A stretch of 64,000 nucleotides of DNA, taken from the NCBI RefSeq assembly GCF_046098205.1, contig NZ_JBJURJ010000001.1, positions 124,001 to 188,000 on the forward strand. Reading direction: 5' to 3'. Source of the DNA: Paenibacillus_AR mesotrionivorans (GTDB taxonomy: Bacteria > Bacillota > Bacilli > Paenibacillales > NBRC-103111). Shown here piece by piece: positions 42,060 through 51,442 of this stretch; position 1 is the stretch's first letter; each line of letters opens with the position of its first letter. Made by a program: the position numbers and the translations under genes. The notes below the pieces were generated by a model. The model had not been told where the DNA came from and did not search any database. It saw only the letters and a program-made list of their open reading frames with translations.

Positions 42060-43250
42060 TTATAAACTCTCCCCCGCACCTCTCCCCTTCGCTAACGCCG
42101 CCAGGAGTTGGGTGCTGCCCAGCAGTGCTATGCTGCAGATCAGCAGAACGTAGGGCATCCACGAGAAGGATCCTCGGGCGAAAAGCTGCCCGAACAATGG
42201 CGGCATCAGGGTGGTGCCGGTGTAGGCGAAGGCCATTTGTAATCCCATGGCGGCTTGAGCTTGTTTTTTGCCGAAGTATACAGGAGTTTGATGCAGCATG
42301 GATGGGAAGATCGGCGCCAGTCCCAACCCCACGATAATGAACGCGCCAATGGTTACGACCGTTGGCAAAGGAAGCAGCATCAGCACAATTCCCACAATAA
42401 TAAGCAGGGATCCGGTCCGGATTAAGCTCTCATTGTTTACCTTCATCGACACAAAACCGCTCAGCATCCGTCCCGCGGTAATCCCCAGGAAGAAGAGAGA
42501 AACCCAACCCGCCGCGTTCTCCGGCAGGATATCCTTTACGTTGACCAAATAGCTGGCTCCCCAGAGCATCATGGATGCTTCAATGGAGGTATACAGAAAA
42601 AAGGTGAGCAGCGCGAAGACGGTTCCTTTGGCCTGCAGCGGCGCAAGCAAACCTTGCTTTTGGCCTCTGTCCCTTATTCCTCCTTCTGCATGTAGGCGGG
42701 ATGGGCTTTCGTATCTTTTCCACATGGGAAGGGAAAACAGGAGCAGTACTACCAGCGCAAACTGAATACCGGATATGCTGGAGTATCCGCTTCGCCAGCC
42801 ATGTCCCCCCTGCGCCAAAGCCGCCATCAGAATAGGCCCCAGCATAGCGCCCACTCCCCAAAAGCAATGCAGCCAGTTCATATGCCTGGCTTCGTAGTGC
42901 TCCGCCACAAATTCATTCAAACCCGAATCCACCGCACCTGCACCCAGACCAAGAGGGATCGCCAGGGCCAGCAGCCAATAAAAGGATGGCGACACCGAAA
43001 AGCCCAGCAGCGACACCGCCGTCATAGCAACGCTGATTACGGTCACTCTACCAGTGCCGAACCGGCTGATCAGACGGTGGGAGAACAGACTGGATACAAT
43101 GGTGCTGCCGGAAATCAGCATGGAAACGGAGCCTGCATAGCCTACCGGAACGCCAAATTCTTCATTCATTAAAGGCCAGGAAGAACCTAACAGTGAATCC
43201 GGAAGCCCCAAGCTGATAAACGCCAAATAGATTAAAGCCAGAAAAATCAT
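42060..43250 (-). CDS. MFS transporter
   Basis: 396 residues with about 12 helices. The N-terminal GLPDSLLGSSWPLMNEEFGVP and the loop RFGTGRV (signature between helices 2 and 3) place it among sugar or multidrug MFS proteins of the FucP/YfkF-like type. Overlaps the ROK regulator by four bases, so the two genes are one unit. The substrate is probably the sugar sensed by the regulator. Confidence 0.88.
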   Translation of the reverse strand: MIFLALIYLAFISLGLPDSLLGSSWPLMNEEFGVPVGYAGSVSMLISGSTIVSSLFSHRLISRFGTGRVTVISVAMTAVSLLGFSVSPSFYWLLALAIPLGLGAGAVDSGLNEFVAEHYEARHMNWLHCFWGVGAMLGPILMAALAQGGHGWRSGYSSISGIQFALVVLLLFSLPMWKRYESPSRLHAEGGIRDRGQKQGLLAPLQAKGTVFALLTFFLYTSIEASMMLWGASYLVNVKDILPENAAGWVSLFFLGITAGRMLSGFVSMKVNNESLIRTGSLLIIVGIVLMLLPLPTVVTIGAFIIVGLGLAPIFPSMLHQTPVYFGKKQAQAAMGLQMAFAYTGTTLMPPLFGQLFARGSFSWMPYVLLICSIALLGSTQLLAALAKGRGAGESL

Positions 43251-44260
43251 ATCATCGCCTGCTTTACGTTGAAGTTGTTCTTGCAGTAGGCCGAAATAGC
43301 CAACTCCATAAGTCCGCCAATAATATCTGCGTTAAGATCAGCGGTGTAGTTCAGAGAGGGAAAGATGTACCGCACAGCCAAAACCGGAATGCTTCGGTGG
43401 ATGCTCTCCACCACGGCAGGGGAGAAAAATTCCCCATACAGCACCACCTGATCCGGATTCAAAATCCCGCAGAGCATGCCAATCAGCCGCGTTATGGCGC
43501 TGCCCACCTCCTCCGGATTCCCGTAATCCACCGCCAGCCAGTCGATCCCCAAATCAAGAAGAGCAACCTCTCCCGCGAATCCCCGGGCCCCTTTCAGAAT
43601 GGAGCCGTTAATCATAATGCCTGCTCCGGGCGGGAAGGTTTGCGGGAAGTAGATACCGACTGTAACCGAGGATGGCTCTGCTGCTCTGCAATGCCCCATT
43701 ACTGCTGCGTTTACGTCATTTTCCAGAATGACAGGCAGCCCATATTTCTCTTGAAAATGCTCTTGAAACGGGACTCCCACCAGCTCTTCATAGTCATTAA
43801 GAAGAATTCTGCCGCTATGCTCCACACCGGGCAGGGCAACTGACAACAAACGGATGGTGGGATACTGCTGCATAGACGCCTCCACCATTTCTTCCAAACT
43901 TGCCAGTCGGATGGTGTCGAAGCTCTGCCGTATTTCCCATACCACCTCACCGTACAAATTGCCCACACAAGCCTGGATGGTGTGCTCCCCATGCTGAACC
44001 CGTGCTGAAACAGCAAGAATATGGGCAAATTCCGCATGAAAGGTATAGGTCTGGGACGGTCTGCCACCGGCGGAAGCCACCTGCTCCCCCAGCAGAACCT
44101 CCCCGGTTTCCACCAGAGCATTCAATATATTGCCTACTGTGGCAAAGCTAAGGCCTGTCATCTGGGCCAAAGCCTTAGTTGTGGAGGTTTTACAGGAACG
44201 AAGCGCCCACAGGACGGTGTGAATGTTGCTTTGCTTCAAATTCAATGCGTTTACACCCAT
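43247..44260 (-). CDS. ROK-family transcriptional regulator
   Basis: 337 residues from the ATG at 44260; the open frame continues to 44371 but crosses the promoter. N-terminal winged helix (SNIHTVLWALRSCKTSTTKALAQMTGLSFATVGNILNALVETGEVLLG) and a ROK sugar-binding domain (VILENDVNAAVMGHCR, RGFAGEVALLDLG). The ROK zinc motif is not obvious. A perfect palindrome overlaps the promoter. Likely an autoregulated repressor that senses a sugar. Confidence 0.88.
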   Translation of the reverse strand: MGVNALNLKQSNIHTVLWALRSCKTSTTKALAQMTGLSFATVGNILNALVETGEVLLGEQVASAGGRPSQTYTFHAEFAHILAVSARVQHGEHTIQACVGNLYGEVVWEIRQSFDTIRLASLEEMVEASMQQYPTIRLLSVALPGVEHSGRILLNDYEELVGVPFQEHFQEKYGLPVILENDVNAAVMGHCRAAEPSSVTVGIYFPQTFPPGAGIMINGSILKGARGFAGEVALLDLGIDWLAVDYGNPEEVGSAITRLIGMLCGILNPDQVVLYGEFFSPAVVESIHRSIPVLAVRYIFPSLNYTADLNADIIGGLMELAISAYCKNNFNVKQAMI

Positions 44261-44304
44261 TTGATTAACGCCTGCCTCACATGTGTGAATTTCGTTATTC
44301 TCTG

Positions 44305-44336
44305 ACTTATTATAAACCTTATAATAAGTTATACAA
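44305..44336 (-). promoter_or_regulatory. Promoter and palindromic operator of the ROK-MFS unit
   Basis: Arms ACTTATTATAA (44305-44315) and TTATAATAAGT (44319-44329) are perfect, with a three-base spacer. The -10 TATAAT (44314-44309) lies within one arm and TTGTAT (44336-44331) is the -35, 16 bases away. Repressor binding would block RNA polymerase. Confidence 0.75.
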
Positions 44337-44346
44337 TATCTTTTCG

Positions 44347-44398
44347 TAAAAAAACCCTGATGGCAATTCAACGGCTAGGGCCATTGACGCCTCAGGGT
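44347..44398 (-). terminator. Terminator of the ABC-F gene
   Basis: ACCCTGA (44354-44360) and TCAGGGT (44392-44398) arms with an inner stem, followed on the minus strand by a T-run. Confidence 0.75.
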
Positions 44399-44421
44399 AA
44401 TGTTGTTATGCAAAAGCCGGT

Positions 44422-45978
44422 TTAGAATACCTTCGTCGTCCAGGACTCGCAGTTCCATGAGTCGGTGGCCACGTCTCGGTAGAAATCCGGTTCATGGGAA
44501 ATCAGCAGGATGCTGCCTTTGTAGGCCTTCAATGCCCGCTTCAGCTCATCCTTGGCGTCCACGTCCAAGTGGTTCGTCGGTTCGTCCAGCACTAACAGAT
44601 TCGTTTCCCGGTTAATCAGCTTGCAGAGCCGGACCTTGGCCTTTTCGCCGCCGCTCAGCACCGCTATCTTGCTCTCGATATGTTTGGTGGTTAACCCGCA
44701 TTTAGCCAGGGCCGCCCGGACCTCGAATTGGGAGTATGACGGGAACTCCTGCCAAACCTCTTCAATGCAGGTGTTGTAGTTGGCATCCTTCATCTCCTGC
44801 TCGAAATATCCGATCTGCAGCAGGTCACCCAGCTCGACGGAGCCGGAAATAGCCTGGATTTGTCCCAAAATACTGCGCAGCAGCGTGGTTTTTCCGATGC
44901 CGTTGGCGCCGTAGAGGGCGATTTTCTGCCCCCGCTCCATACGGAGGTTCAGGGGACGGGACAAGGGGGAATCGTAGCCGATGACCAGATCCTTCGCTTC
45001 AAACACCAGCTTGGCTGAGGTACGGGCATCCTTGAAGTGGAACTGGGGCTTCGGTTTTTCCTTGGCCAGCTCGATAACCTCCATCTTGTCCAGCTTCTTC
45101 TGCCGCGACATGGCCATATTCCGGGTCGCCACACTGGCTTTGTTCCGGGCCACAAAGTCCTTCAGGTCAGCAATTTCCTGCTGCTGGCGCTTATACGCGG
45201 ATTCCAGCTGCTGCTTCTTGGCCTCGTAGACCTGCTGGAAGTATTCGTAATCCCCCACATACCGGGTTAGCGCCTGATTTTCCATATGGTAAATCAGATT
45301 GATGACGCTGTTTAGGAAGGGAATGTCATGGGAGATCAGGATAAACGCATTTTCATACCCCTGCAAATACCGCTTTAGCCACTCGATATGCTGTTCGTCC
45401 AGATAGTTGGTGGGCTCGTCCAGCATCAGGATGTCCGGCTTCTCCAGGAGCAGCTTGGTCAGAAGCACCTTGGTGCGCTGGCCGCCGGAGAGATCGTTGA
45501 CGTCCTTGTCCAGGCCAATGTCCGTCAATCCCAGGCCGCGGGCAGTTTCATCGATTTTGGCATCGATCATATAGAAATCCTGAGTGGTCAGGATATCCTG
45601 GATGGTGCCCACATCCTCCAGCAGCTGCTCCAGCTCCTCGGGGGACACCTCGCCCATACGGCCGTACATATCATTCATTTCCTGTTCCATGTCGAACAGA
45701 TATTGGAAAGCGCCGCGCAGTACGTCCCGGATGCTCTGGCCTTTAGTCAGGACAGCATGCTGGTCCAGATAACCTACCCGGGTCCGTTTGGCCCATTCGA
45801 CCTTGCCGTCGTCCGGCTGAAGCTTGCCTGTCACAATGTTCATAAAGGTGGATTTGCCTTCACCGTTGGCGCCGATCAGGCCAATATGCTCACCTTTCAA
45901 AAGACGGAAGGACACATCCTTGAAAATTGCGCGGTCCCCAAAACCGTGACTTAAACCTTCTACATTCAATATACTCAT
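44422..45978 (-). CDS. ABC-F family ATPase (YfmM-like)
   Basis: 518 residues, the length of Bacillus YfmM. Two ATPase domains: first with GANGEGKST, LSGGQRTK and ILMLDEPTNYLD, second with GANGIGKTT, LSGGEKAK and LLVLDEPTNHLD; a charged linker (VYEAKKQQLESAYKRQQQEIADLK) joins them. No membrane domain, so a soluble translation-associated factor. The C-terminal tail after the second H-loop is short. Confidence 0.92.
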   Translation of the reverse strand: MSILNVEGLSHGFGDRAIFKDVSFRLLKGEHIGLIGANGEGKSTFMNIVTGKLQPDDGKVEWAKRTRVGYLDQHAVLTKGQSIRDVLRGAFQYLFDMEQEMNDMYGRMGEVSPEELEQLLEDVGTIQDILTTQDFYMIDAKIDETARGLGLTDIGLDKDVNDLSGGQRTKVLLTKLLLEKPDILMLDEPTNYLDEQHIEWLKRYLQGYENAFILISHDIPFLNSVINLIYHMENQALTRYVGDYEYFQQVYEAKKQQLESAYKRQQQEIADLKDFVARNKASVATRNMAMSRQKKLDKMEVIELAKEKPKPQFHFKDARTSAKLVFEAKDLVIGYDSPLSRPLNLRMERGQKIALYGANGIGKTTLLRSILGQIQAISGSVELGDLLQIGYFEQEMKDANYNTCIEEVWQEFPSYSQFEVRAALAKCGLTTKHIESKIAVLSGGEKAKVRLCKLINRETNLLVLDEPTNHLDVDAKDELKRALKAYKGSILLISHEPDFYRDVATDSWNCESWTTKVF

Positions 45979-46087
45979 GGGATGTAAGCACCTTTTCCTT
46001 TTTTACGGTTTCATGTACTTGTCATATTATAAAGGGTTCTGGGCCACAACTCCACCCGAATTTTGAAAAAAACGTGAAAATCCAAAG

Positions 46088-46118
46088 AAAGCAGCTCCCG
46101 AGGCACGAAGCTGCCTTT
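46088..46118 (-). terminator. Terminator of the MBL hydrolase gene
   Basis: AAAGCAGCT and AGCTGCCTTT arms with a 12-base loop; one mismatch. Confidence 0.55.
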
Positions 46119-46171
46119 GTTGTTCTTTTTGAAAAACCAAAAAAAGAGGGCAAAAAGTCTCACCGGAAACG

Positions 46172-47017
46172 CTAATCCGTCAAAAACCATTCCAATGCGT
46201 GGACAAACTCCTGGGGCAGCTCCTGTACCTGCAGAAACTTCTTCATGCCTTCCTCAATGTTTGTCTGATTTTTTCCGCATGCCTCTACCAAGCGGGCCAG
46301 CTCCACATAGCGGTCGATATCCTGGCGGAACTCTGCTTTACCCACGGGGGCGGAATGCGATTCTACATATATATGGGCGTCAAAATGGAAAGCCTCATTA
46401 GTCAGCCTCAAAAACTCGCCGCTGGTATACTTCCGCGGGCCTCCGTAAACAGAAGGCCCCAGGGCATCCCCCAGAAATAAGGTTTTATCCTCCTGGACAA
46501 AAAGATAGCAGGAATCCCCCGCATGATCTCCGCCTACATGATGGATCTCACAGCTCACTCCACCCAGGTCCAGCTCCAGCTTCTTTTCAAAAAGGATATC
46601 CGGCTCCCGAATCTCAATGTTGCGGTCAGCCCCATATTCCAGGCGGATGTGCCCCGCACTGCTATCATTGATAATTTGCTGCCTGACCAGATCGTTCAGG
46701 GTCTTATCCGACCAGTCCAACCCCTTCAGCAGGCGTAAGCGTTCAGCGGTTTCCCTCACCCCGATGGAGGGCACGTTCCACGCGGACAAGCCAAAACTGT
46801 GATCCCAATGCCAATGGGTCAACATCATAATATCCGGGAGGCGTAAGCTCCGGTTCATCAGTTCCTCCCTTAATTGGGCGGCGTGGGACGGTGAAGCCCC
46901 GGCATCCATCAGCAAAGTCCGCCTTTCCCCAACAATGGCGGCAAGCAAAGGCCGGTCTGTCTCATGCTCCGCATGCATGATCCAAATGTGCTGGCTAATC
47001 TGTTCAAATTGGGTCAT
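46172..47017 (-). CDS. Metallo-beta-lactamase-fold hydrolase
   Basis: 281 residues. Zinc motif THWHWDHS (HxHxDH, with Trp in place of the usual small residue), a later HVGGDHAGDSC and GDAL, and a final His in YVESHSAP. A glyoxalase II-like fold; the substrate is not known. Start at 47017 follows AAAGGACC. Confidence 0.9.
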   Translation of the reverse strand: MTQFEQISQHIWIMHAEHETDRPLLAAIVGERRTLLMDAGASPSHAAQLREELMNRSLRLPDIMMLTHWHWDHSFGLSAWNVPSIGVRETAERLRLLKGLDWSDKTLNDLVRQQIINDSSAGHIRLEYGADRNIEIREPDILFEKKLELDLGGVSCEIHHVGGDHAGDSCYLFVQEDKTLFLGDALGPSVYGGPRKYTSGEFLRLTNEAFHFDAHIYVESHSAPVGKAEFRQDIDRYVELARLVEACGKNQTNIEEGMKKFLQVQELPQEFVHALEWFLTD

Positions 47018-47132
47018 GAAGATGGTCCTTTCCTTGTAATTCCTTTATATTAAGCTTCGTGGCATTCCATACCTGAAATTCTTTGCGGTAAATAAAGAGC
47101 CATCGGATAATCTCCGAGACTCCCTTGATAAT

Positions 47133-47999
47133 CTATTTATTGTTTTCCGAAAAATATTTATGCCGGTATTCCAGATCAATAATGCTAAAGGACCTTCGAA
47201 CCCAGTTATTATTTGCATCCTTTTCTATTTTTACCATTATCACCCCAACCTTACCCTCTTGGTTCCAGAAGTACATAGCATAATTTCCGGGATGATCATC
47301 TATAGTGTCAATAAAAAAAACACTGGCGAAGGGTGAAAAGACGGTATAAGGATAGCTTTCAAACTGAAACGGTTGGATTTCTGTAACCATTGTCTGTAGA
47401 AACTCTTTGGTTTTGGTGTCATTAACGCCTGACGTTATAGTCCCGTTCCTGGGTCTATTTTCCGGCCGTTCCTTCCACAGCTTCTCCGCATCCTGCTGGG
47501 TTATGTATAACTCATGTGTATTCTTTTCCCGGTACTTCAGGATGCCGCCCGTATCCACACCCATCCGGTTCAGATCGATTACCCGGTAATACATGTTCAT
47601 ATCACCATAGAAGGTCATCAGTCCGTATTCCCTGCCCAGATACTTCATGTACATGGGAGTAGGGTTTTTCATTTCAATCTCTTGATAATCTGCGTTGTCT
47701 TCCGGCACAGCCGGTTGTCCTTCATATCTTGAATTGACATATGCGGTATAGGAGGAGTTATTCCAATTCACATCAGCCCCTAACAAGCCGCTGATTTCTC
47801 TGATCGGCAAATAGCTGGTATCGTTATAAACCAGAATCGGGTTGTCCAGCTTCGCGGTTTTGCCGTCGACTATCAGCTTAAAATCCGGACGGAGAAACGC
47901 GTCCACCCGCTCGATTCCGTTGGATGCCGCAGCCCCTGCCGCAAAAGCGCCCGTTAGCAGAAATGCGAGCAAAGCCACCTTTTTCCGCTTGCTGTTCAA
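47133..47999 (-). CDS. Secreted protein with copper-amine-oxidase N1-like domain
   Basis: 288 residues, TTG start seven bases after GAGGTGG. Signal peptide to about 25. Residues 40-95 (KLIVDGKTAKLDNPILVYNDTSYLPIREISGLLGADVNW) are the copper-amine-oxidase N-terminal repeat also found in the VWA protein at 39200. The rest, from about 100, is an unnamed region with Tyr/Asn-rich strands. Extracellular; function unknown. Confidence 0.85.
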   Translation of the reverse strand: MNSKRKKVALLAFLLTGAFAAGAAASNGIERVDAFLRPDFKLIVDGKTAKLDNPILVYNDTSYLPIREISGLLGADVNWNNSSYTAYVNSRYEGQPAVPEDNADYQEIEMKNPTPMYMKYLGREYGLMTFYGDMNMYYRVIDLNRMGVDTGGILKYREKNTHELYITQQDAEKLWKERPENRPRNGTITSGVNDTKTKEFLQTMVTEIQPFQFESYPYTVFSPFASVFFIDTIDDHPGNYAMYFWNQEGKVGVIMVKIEKDANNNWVRRSFSIIDLEYRHKYFSENNK

Positions 48000-48075
48000 A
48001 TCACGTCCACCTCACTTTTGTTAAACTTCTCCTTATCTTTATCGTCAAAAGCAGGACGAAAATAAAGACAAACCA

Positions 48076-48101
48076 AAAAGCCTGCCTATTCGGCAAGCCT
48101 T
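48076..48101 (-). terminator. Terminator of the AraC-PBP gene
   Basis: AAAAGCCTGCC and GGCAAGCCTT arms with a five-base loop; T-run on the minus strand. Confidence 0.75.
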
Positions 48102-48139
48102 CCATCCGTTTTGACGAGAAAACCGGGTATCGGGTTCAA

Positions 48140-49714
48140 TCAGCTTCCTAAGCCACTGCTTAACTCCAAACCCAGAAGCTCGTCAATAATTTGCCGCTGG
48201 CCTAAGGGAGACCAGCTTTTTCCGATCCAGTTGGAGGAGGTAAAAAGGCGGCGTTCCTCTCCCGCCCCCTCCGTCAGCTTGGCGAACAAATCAGCTTCGT
48301 CCGGTGAACGGTCCGGATCATCGTAAAGGAACATATCCTCCGCTCTGGAGTGCGTCAGTTCCCCCCACCCGTATTCCCGATAGGCCTCATGTAACGGCAC
48401 ACCGCTGCCCGGCGCAAGACCCAGCTCCTGATATAAAAGTGCATTCAAGGGATGCCCGCTCATCCCCTGCACTCTGATCTTCTCCCCGTACAGGCGGAGA
48501 TAGCTGAAGCTCCGGCCGGCGTTTTCCGCCGCAAGCAGCCTCCTCGCCATTGCAATACGCTGTTCAATCAGCCGTATGCTGGATTTAGCCTCCTCTTCCC
48601 GGCCCACGAGTCCGGCCAGTTGGTAATGCACCTTGCGCCAATCCGTGGAAAATTCCAGCATTACGGTAGGAGCGATCTGCTGGAGATCCGAGGTGAACCG
48701 TTGGTGGCGGATATCCGCCAAAATTACATCCGGCCTGGCATTGCGGATCGCCTCCAATTGGCGCTGCTGAAACTGGGCTAAGGTTTCCCCCTGTCCGGGT
48801 AAGCGGATATGCAAAAGCCCATTCATGGCGGAAACCGGCTCCACCCCTATGGAGCGAAGGCAATCCTCGTAACGCATACAGCAGGCCACCGCAATCCTGA
48901 GCTGCTTGCGTTTGATATACATCGCCGGTGAAATGCCTGTTTCCCGTTTGAACACCCGGCTGAAATAAAACTCATTGCCAAAACCCGCGGATTGAGCAGC
49001 TCCGCTTACAGTCGCATCCGCCTGATTAAGCAGTAGCTTGGACTGATGGATACGGATGCCGTTCAGATAATCCACCGGCGTAACGCCCATGGCCTTTTTG
49101 AAGCTCCGCGAATATGAGGTAGGCGTTAAGCCGGCCAGCTCCGCCAGAGTCTGCAGCCGAATTTTATCCCGGTAATGACGGTGCATATACGCAATGCTTC
49201 CATCCAGAATGTCTTCGCCTGCGGTTTTGGCCGCCTCTGCCAGCATCTCCTGCGATATCATCTGAAGAAAAGATGAAAAAAGCTGCTGTACCTGCGGCTT
49301 GCCGGTACGTACCGCAGCATCCAGCAAGGCCAGCCGTTCCAGTACGGGAGCAAAATTCGCCAGGCGGATGAGCCCCTGCGGCAAACCGGCAGCAGCCTCA
49401 GGTTCCCAACTGCTTGTCCAGTGCCTGCCTTTTCGTCCCAACAACCATGTCCTGAACAGAAGCACGGTGTATTCCATCTTCCCTTCCTTGGGATACAGCT
49501 CTGCCCGCATGGAAGGAGCAAGGTGAAACAACTGACCGGTCTTCAACCGCAGCACCCGTCCATCCAAACGTAACAGCCCTTCCCCTGAGGTGATCATCAC
49601 CAGCATCGGGCAAGGTATCCGTCTTACCAATCCGTCTGACGGCTTCAAGCTCCGCTTGAAAATACTGCTCAGGACAGTGAAGGGCGAGCCGAAGGTTTGC
49701 ATACAGGCCGTCAT
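48140..49714 (-). CDS. AraC-type activator fused to siderophore-binding domain (Btr-like)
   Basis: 524 residues, like Bacillus Btr (529). The N-terminal 150 residues form a cupin-like sensing part; residues about 165-265 hold two AraC helix-turn-helix motifs (LAELAGLTPTSYSRSFKKAM, AAQSAGFGNEFYFSRVFKRE); the last 250 residues are a FecB/TroA-like periplasmic-binding fold (CMRYEDCLRSIGVEPVSAMNG). In Btr the binding domain holds ferric bacillibactin and turns on the uptake genes. A Fur box overlaps the promoter. The uptake operon on the same strand upstream is the natural target. Confidence 0.93.
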   Translation of the reverse strand: MTACMQTFGSPFTVLSSIFKRSLKPSDGLVRRIPCPMLVMITSGEGLLRLDGRVLRLKTGQLFHLAPSMRAELYPKEGKMEYTVLLFRTWLLGRKGRHWTSSWEPEAAAGLPQGLIRLANFAPVLERLALLDAAVRTGKPQVQQLFSSFLQMISQEMLAEAAKTAGEDILDGSIAYMHRHYRDKIRLQTLAELAGLTPTSYSRSFKKAMGVTPVDYLNGIRIHQSKLLLNQADATVSGAAQSAGFGNEFYFSRVFKRETGISPAMYIKRKQLRIAVACCMRYEDCLRSIGVEPVSAMNGLLHIRLPGQGETLAQFQQRQLEAIRNARPDVILADIRHQRFTSDLQQIAPTVMLEFSTDWRKVHYQLAGLVGREEEAKSSIRLIEQRIAMARRLLAAENAGRSFSYLRLYGEKIRVQGMSGHPLNALLYQELGLAPGSGVPLHEAYREYGWGELTHSRAEDMFLYDDPDRSPDEADLFAKLTEGAGEERRLFTSSNWIGKSWSPLGQRQIIDELLGLELSSGLGS

Positions 49715-49736
49715 GTTCCATCCTCCCGCAATTTAT

Positions 49737-49751
49737 TGAGAATGATTATCA
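49737..49751. promoter_or_regulatory. Fur box of the AraC-PBP gene
   Basis: TGAGAAT G ATTATCA, 14 of 15 matches to the 7-1-7 Fur consensus, 22 bases before the start codon. TATACT (minus, 49764-49759) is a possible -10 just upstream. Confidence 0.85.
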
Positions 49752-49803
49752 CTTAACAGTATAACCGTTCTCGAAGCAGGAGAAAAGGAAAATGAGGAGT
49801 GTT

Positions 49804-50376
49804 TTAGGAATGTACCGTCAAAAGACTGGAGACGGAATTGCGTGCAACCGGCTCCGGCACCACCCGGGGATACCCGATATGGAGAACACCGGCGATTTTT
49901 TCTCCGGGGTGTACACCCACAGCCTCACGAAATTTGGGTTCGTAACCGTAGTGATTGGTTTTCCAGACTACACCCACCCCTGCTTCCCAAGCCGCCAGCT
50001 GGAAGTTCTGGATCAGACAGCAGACCGCCGCATAATCCTCATCCCAAACCTTTTGACGAGGATCCTCCTTCAAAACCACAATCAAATGGGCTGGAACCTG
50101 CTCCAGATATTGCCGTTTGGGCTCCCCGTATTTGGTCCGTTCCTCGGCGGAATAGGTTTCCACCATCGCCTGGGCGAAGGTTTTGCGGGACTCGCCTTGA
50201 AAGAGGATAAAGCGCCAGGGCTGGCGGTTCAGATGATTGGGCGCCCATACCGCCACACCAAGCAGCTGCTCTATCAATTCCTGGGATACAGGCTCCTCCT
50301 TGAAAACCCGGATACTTCTCCGCTCCTGTATGATATCCGCAACAGGAGTTGCCGTTTTCTTCGCCGCTTGCTCCAT
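49804..50376 (-). CDS. Nitroreductase-family flavoprotein in the iron operon
   Basis: 190 residues from the ATG at 50376, seven bases after GGAGGAG. N-terminal IIQERRSIRVFKEEPVSQELIEQLL and WAPNHLNRQPWRFILFQG are the flavin-binding features, and the C-terminal GVHPGEKIAGVLHIGYPR completes the fold. Flavin-dependent reductase using NAD(P)H. It follows the second permease by only 22 bases, so it is transcribed with the siderophore transporter; release of iron from the siderophore by reduction is a reasonable inference. Confidence 0.92.
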   Translation of the reverse strand: MEQAAKKTATPVADIIQERRSIRVFKEEPVSQELIEQLLGVAVWAPNHLNRQPWRFILFQGESRKTFAQAMVETYSAEERTKYGEPKRQYLEQVPAHLIVVLKEDPRQKVWDEDYAAVCCLIQNFQLAAWEAGVGVVWKTNHYGYEPKFREAVGVHPGEKIAGVLHIGYPRVVPEPVARNSVSSLLTVHS

Positions 50377-50398
50377 TCGATCTCCTCCTCTATGTAAA

Positions 50399-51442
50399 TC
50401 ACTTATTCCGGTTTCTGTACAGCAAATATATGAAGAAAGGCGCCCCCACCATGGAGGTAAATACGCCAACAGGCACATCCAGCGGCAAAAAGAAGGTTCT
50501 CCCCGCCAAATCCGCCACCAGCACCGTCAGGGCACCCAGCAGTACAGAGACAGGCAGGAGTCTGGCAAAATTGGAGCCCACCAAACGCCTTGCCATATGG
50601 GGAGCCAGCAGCCCTACAAATCCCACATTGCCTGCCACCGAAACGGCGGATGCGGCAAGACCGACGCTGATCAGTAACAGTACCCGTCTTTTACTCTCCA
50701 CAGGGCTACCTGCACTAATAGCTGTTTCATCCCCCAGCAGGCTGATAGTAACGTGTCTGGCATAGAGAAATGCCAAGGGCAGCAGTACTGCTACCCACGG
50801 CAGGATGGTGGCCACATTGGTCCAATTGGCAGCGTAAACCGAGCCGGTCATCCATACGTAGGCCATGGCCGCATCATTCCGCGGATTAAAGATGATCATC
50901 ATCGTGGTGCCCGCCGAGGTTAAGGAGGACATGCCGATGCCGATGAGGATCAGCCGTACGGGTGAGGCGCCGTTTTTCCAGGCCAGTACATACAGCAGCA
51001 CAGAAACCAAGACCCCGCCTGCGAAGGCAAAAACAGGAAGCCATCCGATGCCGCTCAAGCCAATTCCATAGGTCAGGAACATTATAGCCGATACGGACGC
51101 GCCTCCCGTTACCCCGATAATATCCGGGGAAGCCATGGGATTGCGCAGCACCCCTTGCAGGATGGCGCCTGAACCGGCCAAAGCAGCACCTGCCAAAAGC
51201 CCGGTCAGAATCCGGGGCAGCCGGAGCTTTTGCACTACCATAATATGAGCCTCGGAGCCGGAGCCGAAGAGAGCTGCCAGCACCCTGTCGGGCCGGATGA
51301 ACATATCTCCCGCTCCAACACTGATTACAGCAGCCACAAATACTAGCACAAAGAGTCCGGCCGTAACCGCCAGTGTACGCCGGTTTTGTGCGGCTCCGGA
51401 GGGTGGAAACGGCGCAGGAGCTCGGGAAAGAAGCCGTATCAT
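50399..51442 (-). CDS. FecCD-type siderophore ABC permease (second)
   Basis: 347 residues from the ATG at 51442, which overlaps the upstream stop by four bases. About nine helices; RLPRILTGLLAGAALAGSGAILQGVLRNPMASPDIIGVTGGAS and NVGFVGLLAPHMARRLVG are the FecCD signatures. Partner of the preceding permease and lipoprotein. No ATPase gene is present in the operon; another FecE-type ATPase would have to be shared. Confidence 0.93.
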   Translation of the reverse strand: MIRLLSRAPAPFPPSGAAQNRRTLAVTAGLFVLVFVAAVISVGAGDMFIRPDRVLAALFGSGSEAHIMVVQKLRLPRILTGLLAGAALAGSGAILQGVLRNPMASPDIIGVTGGASVSAIMFLTYGIGLSGIGWLPVFAFAGGVLVSVLLYVLAWKNGASPVRLILIGIGMSSLTSAGTTMMIIFNPRNDAAMAYVWMTGSVYAANWTNVATILPWVAVLLPLAFLYARHVTISLLGDETAISAGSPVESKRRVLLLISVGLAASAVSVAGNVGFVGLLAPHMARRLVGSNFARLLPVSVLLGALTVLVADLAGRTFFLPLDVPVGVFTSMVGAPFFIYLLYRNRNK

